A stretch of 64,000 nucleotides of DNA from Gambelia wislizenii (Eukaryota > Chordata > Lepidosauria > Squamata > Crotaphytidae). Positions 53,301 to 59,300 of the stretch are shown one piece after another. Both the position numbers and the translations under genes were made by a program. The notes beneath the pieces were generated by a model. It saw nothing but the letters and a program-made list of their open reading frames with translations. It was not told where the DNA came from and made no database searches. Each line of letters starts with the position of its first letter. Position 1 is the first letter of the stretch. The stretch covers positions 102,872,001 through 102,936,000 of the forward strand of contig JAUMIR010000004.1 in NCBI GenBank assembly GCA_030847615.1, given 5' to 3'.

Positions 53301-56300
53301 CTGTTCATTTTCTGCTACTAATAGCTGCTGTGATACAAATCTCTTTTCTACGTATATACACTCGCCTCAAAGCCTGTCAGTGGTTTTCCTTGGAGAAGGA
53401 AGAATCCTTCATATTTCAATTGGACATATTAAAGATTGGGCTGTTACATATGTGTAAAGCATTTAGCAATCAAATGTAAAGCTCTCTTTTCTCAGACAAG
53501 GCTATTAATAATACACTGATAAGTATGATGGGACTGGTTGGATGGGAGAAAGCTAAGCCCTCTAACTGCGCAAATGGTATAAAATAATATAGGGTGTCTT
53601 CCATGTTCATCTGCAGAAAGAAATCTGCTTTCTGCTCATTTTCTGATCTTTGAGAAGGAACACTGTGAAATGGCATGATGTATTTTAAGGCAGGCCTGCA
53701 AAATGAATGCTCCACTAAGAAAATGTCAGAACATGAGCTCGCTAAGCCTGTCTCACTGTTTTCTTTTCCTAGGGACTGAAAAATGTGTGTGAAAGGAGAG
53801 AGGGAGTTGCCAAGTGCATGGCAGGAAGATACAATAGTTGGCCACTCAGCTAGCTTTGGCTTGGGACTTACAAATCAAACAGGCCTGTTTTAATGAGATC
53901 CCTTTGGACTAAAGAGGGAAGGTGTACCTATTTAAAGATTTCTTGAAGCAGGTATCTTTCTCTATACATTCAGATTTTTTTTAACCTCCCTTAAGCATAT
54001 GGACTCACAATTCCTGTTTCCTTGAGCAGAACTTACTTGCAAGTGAGTGTTTGTAGTAGCAATTCTTATTTTCTGCAATTTTCTGTTTTCTAACAGGGTA
54101 TAAATTTGATGTTTAATTACAAAGAAAATTAAATGATTTTTCTCCCTACTGGAAGATCATAAAAGTTTCCATCCACCTTGATTATGGTGAGTCCAGAACA
54201 TATTCTACATAAAATTCCATTCTGAAGCTGACCAGAAAACCAACAGGAAGCAATCTAAGTAAAATGTTCTTTCCCAAATAATCAGGACTAAAAAGCCACT
54301 ATCTTTTCAACTCTCTCTCTCCTGGTCCATCCTGAATTTCACCACCAGCACCAGCACCACTAGCACAGTGTGGCACTTCTGTTGGTATGACAAGACACAA
54401 GAAAAGGATCAACTTAGGTGCTCCCAAAGCATCATACTTCTCAGATGTAGAGATGACTGGACCACTAAAATAGAATGGTTCTGAGGGTTCCCAGAGAAAA
54501 GAAATGGGAGCTTGAGCTACACCAGGGGTGCACAGCCTTTTTGTCCCAGAGGACTGCATCTATAGACCCAGGAACAGGAGGAGAGGAGACTCAAGCACTT
54601 CCTGAGACTAGACTGGGGTGGGTTGAGCTTCCCCCTGAAATCATCAAGTAAATTCAGACCATCAAAAGCCAGATATAATTAATCCCCTTTAGGAATTATC
54701 AATCCAAAGTGCACTAAATAGTCATTATTTTTGCAATTTCTCTCATGGTACTCAAGACTGTTACCACCTTCAGTTGGCTTATAATGATGACGATGATTGT
54801 TGCAAGGCAATGTATTGTTTTCATTGTTTTATCAAAACATATCTGCTAGTAGTCAAGATTAATAACAACCTGCCTGCCAATGTTGAGGCCCACATGCAGT
54901 TCCAGGGTCCCAGGCTGCATCCAGTATTAGCATAGGGTCCAGAGACCATCCACACATGCATGCATTGAGGTAGGAAGTCTTTAACCTTACCGCATTCCCA
55001 TAATCATAACACAAGGTGAAGGAAGAGGCTTTAACCCAGAAACCCCATGCAAGACTTACAGGGTGAGGATGAGACTGCTTTTGGCTTGCTGAGGGTGGGG
55101 AAGGTTCAGACTGTGACCCTAACCATTATTGCCATATCCAGACTGCCATTAGTGCAACTTTGAGACTGATGGAGAAGTGGGATTTAGGGAAAGGAGGTTG
55201 GGACAGGGACTGGAGCTTTCTGCGACTGCATGCAGTCCATGGGTTGTGCATGTCTGAACTCTTCTACCACGTTCATTTTGAATAATCTTTGTGTTATCTC
55301 TGCGGGATGAAGGATTGACCTGAAGAAGGCAGGGGATGAAATTTGTAATTGAAACACATTGGTGTAAAAAGGGGTATTACATACCTGTCAACATTTTCAC
55401 AGATACAAATGGGGACATGTGGCCACACAACATCAAAGGTTTGTCAAGATGGCAAAAGTTATTAAAGAAGAAAAAACAGACAAACTAGGAGTTTGTTTTT
55501 GGTTGAATTTACAGGGAAGGACAGAATCCCAAACCACCTCTCCTTTCCTACCTGCTGGGTTAATTGAATACAATCTGCTTTTGCACATTGAACTCAGTTT
55601 ACAGCAATTGAAGCCAAAGACAAAGGGGGAAATTGGGAGGAAGAGAGAGATATAGGGGCATTTTAAAAGCCACTGAGAAAGTAAGACAGCAGAGGATTAA
55701 CTGGGATTGTCCCTTCCAAACTGGGACAGTTAGAAGGTATTGTGTCAGAAGCCATGAAGAGAAAAGGAGAGAGAGCTGGCAGGCAAAGACCTTGTTATTT
55801 AGGCAGGATATTGGTCCTTAAATCATGTGGCCAAAGGGTGTTTTCAATGTGGTGTGGTGTGCTTTAAAATGTTTTAACTATGTGCTTTTTAACAGAATTG
55901 TTAAATTGGTATTTTAAAACTTTTGTAATATAAGAGTTAGGCTGGATTTTGTTTTAAACTGTTGTAAGATGCTTTAGGCCCCATTCTAGGATAAAGGAGG
56001 GATATAAATAAATTAATTGAATAAATAAATAATAATTGATAAAAACAAAGGTGGGGAAGCCAGTTTGGGAGCCAAAAAATGCTATGTTGTAGCCGTTTCG
56101 GGAGTGTGTGTGTGGGACTTTCAGGTGATAGGGTCAAAGGCAAAAGAGAGGAATAAAAATTCCAGGATATTTTAGTTTAAAACACTTACTGATTTTAGCC
56201 TTATAAGAAATATTTCAGTGTTTTGGAATAGGAAAATGCCCACCAAAGTGGAGAAACCACCAAATGATGTGAGGGGTTGGCTATCTAGAAAGTTCTAGAG

Positions 56301-59300
56301 AGCTGGACTGGGCCCCCAGATCTGATGTTCCCCACCCCACCTGGATAAAAAGAATGTGTGGATGCAGGTGGGGATGAAGTATCTATGAAGTGTGAGAGCA
56401 ATATGGGCAAAAATAAAGGAGGAAAAAAGTGCCCTAGTTTATTTTAATCATTACTCAGCTCATAGGAAATTGTTTCCATGGGTTTGTCTTATGATGCGAA
56501 TGTAAACTTTACAATCACATGGGTGGGACTGATTGAATTAGCCTTTTTCATAGAATCAGGCTGGGGAATGAGCCTATGGGGAATAGCCATGCTAACATCT
56601 CATCACCATTGTTGCAGGCCATCAAATGTTATAGGGCAGTCATGGGAGATAAACTTGAAAAAGTGCCTCTAAGAGTGCATAAATAATGCAGTTTGACACC
56701 AATTTAACTGCCATGGCTCCATCCTACAGAATACTGGAATGTATAGTTTTGTGAAGCACCAGCACTTTTTAGCAGAGAAAGCTAAAGACCTTGTAAAACT
56801 ACAAATCCCAGGATTCCATAAGATGGAGCTACTTACAGTGGTGTCAAACTGCATTATTTCTGCAGCGTAGATGCACCCCAAGTCTGCTCTTGTAAATAGA
56901 TCATGGAAATTTTAAAAAGAAATCAGGGATAAAAAGGATTTATGTTTGAGGGTGTCTGAAATTAGGAGGGAGGCCAAGAAGAAAATGTGAGATTATTGCA
57001 GAAGAATAGGAAAACAACAACAAACAACAGGAGAAAGTAACAAACTGGAGAAACCATAAACACAACAGATACAACTGTTCTGATTTGACAGGGAGAGTCC
57101 TGATTAATCTTATGTTTTCCACTTTTTCAGCTGCTTTGAAAATGTCCCATTCTCTCTCCTCCTCCTCCTCCATTTCCCCCCTTTGTCTTTAGTAACTGAA
57201 GTAGTTGCTAGAAACAGAGGACTTGCCTATACTGGCCAAATACCTTGGCTTGCCCCTGTTCCAGAGCCCTGTAGTCCAAACAGTGCAGGATATTTACCCT
57301 GATCTGCCCCTGTGGAGTCTGACCCCTGGGGCAGATAAGTGACTGGAATGAGGGCAAGCAAGGATAGGGCCTTTTACCACATAGGCTCTCCCGAAGCCAG
57401 GCAGGGGTTCTGCCTCGTGTGACAGAGGCTGGTCACATGCAAGGGGCCTGCAGTCATATATTGTGGGACCCCTGCCTGGCTTCCATGTTAGCAGAGAAAA
57501 TAGCAGCGGCAGCTTCAGCGATGGGCTGGCGTCCTCTTCGGACTCTGGCTCATTTTCTTCAGATAATGGGTGTGTGTGTGTGTGTGGGGGGGAGCTGGCC
57601 AGTTCTGGAAGCAGGATAAGCCAGCAGGGAGCCAGAATCTCTTGCCTGGAGTAGATGACCCTGTTACTCAAAATGCTCCTTGGAAAACTTCAAGAAAATA
57701 TCGAGTTTCTAATAAGTTGGGGAAATTAGCAGCAACTTGACTTTAGCTATGCAAGAGGGGGGTAACAATGGAATCTGAAAACCAATTATACCAGTACTTG
57801 TCTGGATGGAATACTTAGTACACATTTAAAATTAAGTATGGTTTTTTTTATTAAGGAGTTCAAAAATAACCCCAAACACACACCCATTCACCCAGAAGAA
57901 GCATTCACTCAAGGCTATAGAAAGAAACAGTAGGAAAACTTGGATAGGGGGTAGCAAGAGGATCTTGAGGTGATACAGACTTGTCCTGTAGTCAATCTGG
58001 CAGAGTGGATGGAGGAAACTGGATGTGGCAACACAGAGCAACAGAGTGTCCCCCTGTTGCTGGTTGTGTGCAAGGAGGCATATTTTGGGGGGTCTTTTAT
58101 ACCTCCAAATACACCTGAGGGGATTGGTTGCTTCATGGGTTGAAACAATGGATTCCATGAGCCTTCATGGATTGCACAATGAGTTTCCTGGTCTTGGCAA
58201 AAGGTGAGGAAGATGCTAAATGTGTTTCTTAATGTCCAGTGATTGGATTTTAACAGCTTTGAGCAACTTATTTTAGGTTGGGAGCTGAGGAAAGGAAATT
58301 TCACAATCAGCAAATACAAAAGGGTTTCTCCATCCATTAACCTCCTATTTATGTGGAATGTGTCTTCTTTTGGCTTCCCAGCTCCAGGCCTTCTTTTCCA
58401 GGGAAAAACCAAAAATGACCTTTTCTGAGACCATCCTGTCTTACCCTTGTAAAATGCCACAATAATGAACCAAGTTGGCCAGTTTCTGAGGCCTATAGCC
58501 AATGCTAACATTCCAGAAGTGGGGTGCCTTGGAAGTAGGGTGCAAGCTTGCTTACAACCCCTGTGTTCAAAATGCAATAAGTAGTTTCTCAATTTAGACT
58601 GTGTGTGTGGGAGAATGGGATATTGCCCTTCCCTCTAGGCTCAGGTAAAAGCAAACTGCTGCAGACATCCCTAGACTATCTATTCTTCACTATTAATAAC
58701 TTTTGCCATCTGGGCCACACTCTGATGTTGCTTGGCCACATGGATTCCAGTTTTCATCTCTGAAATGGTGGAGTGTATGCAGGGCATTGTAGAGCAATAA
58801 TTGGAGGAACTATATGAAGGGAAGAGTGGAGTGGAGCCTAGAAGGTAATAAGGATTCCTGGGCTGGGGCTGAACCAGAATACCTTAAGCTTCAATATCAA
58901 AAGGCCAGGTGTGGAGTAAAGCGGGAGTGAAGGTGTCAATTCAGAGTAATTTTTTCCTATTACGTTTTAAAAAATGGTTTAACATTTAATTGTTACCCTT
59001 ACACTCATCTATGATGTTAGCAAAGTTATAAGGCTGCTGTGTAAAGACATACAGATTGACACTGTTCCTGTACTGTATTAGAAGTGCAGTCACCTCTACG
59101 CAGCTCTTTCATTTGCAAAAGAATATTGCAGTCCTCCTGAAGTGAGTTAGTGAATGAATTTCTCTAGTGATACTTTGAAGCATTTGATAACTTTGGTTCT
59201 CTTGCTAGTGGAAAATGCATTAAAATTAGAAAATACAAGCAATGTAATAATAACTGGAGACAATACAAAATGAAACAAGTAAATCCAGCAGCAAAGACAA

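Noticed and set aside
54520..55257. A possible hAT element with caggggtgcacagcc-type ends
   Set aside because: No matching 8-bp flanks and weak end similarity; mentioned only in the intron note.
57915..58592. A 225-codon minus-strand frame in C8B intron 1
   Set aside because: No recognisable family, no cysteine or domain pattern, no convincing splice sites. Probably chance; a database search would settle it.
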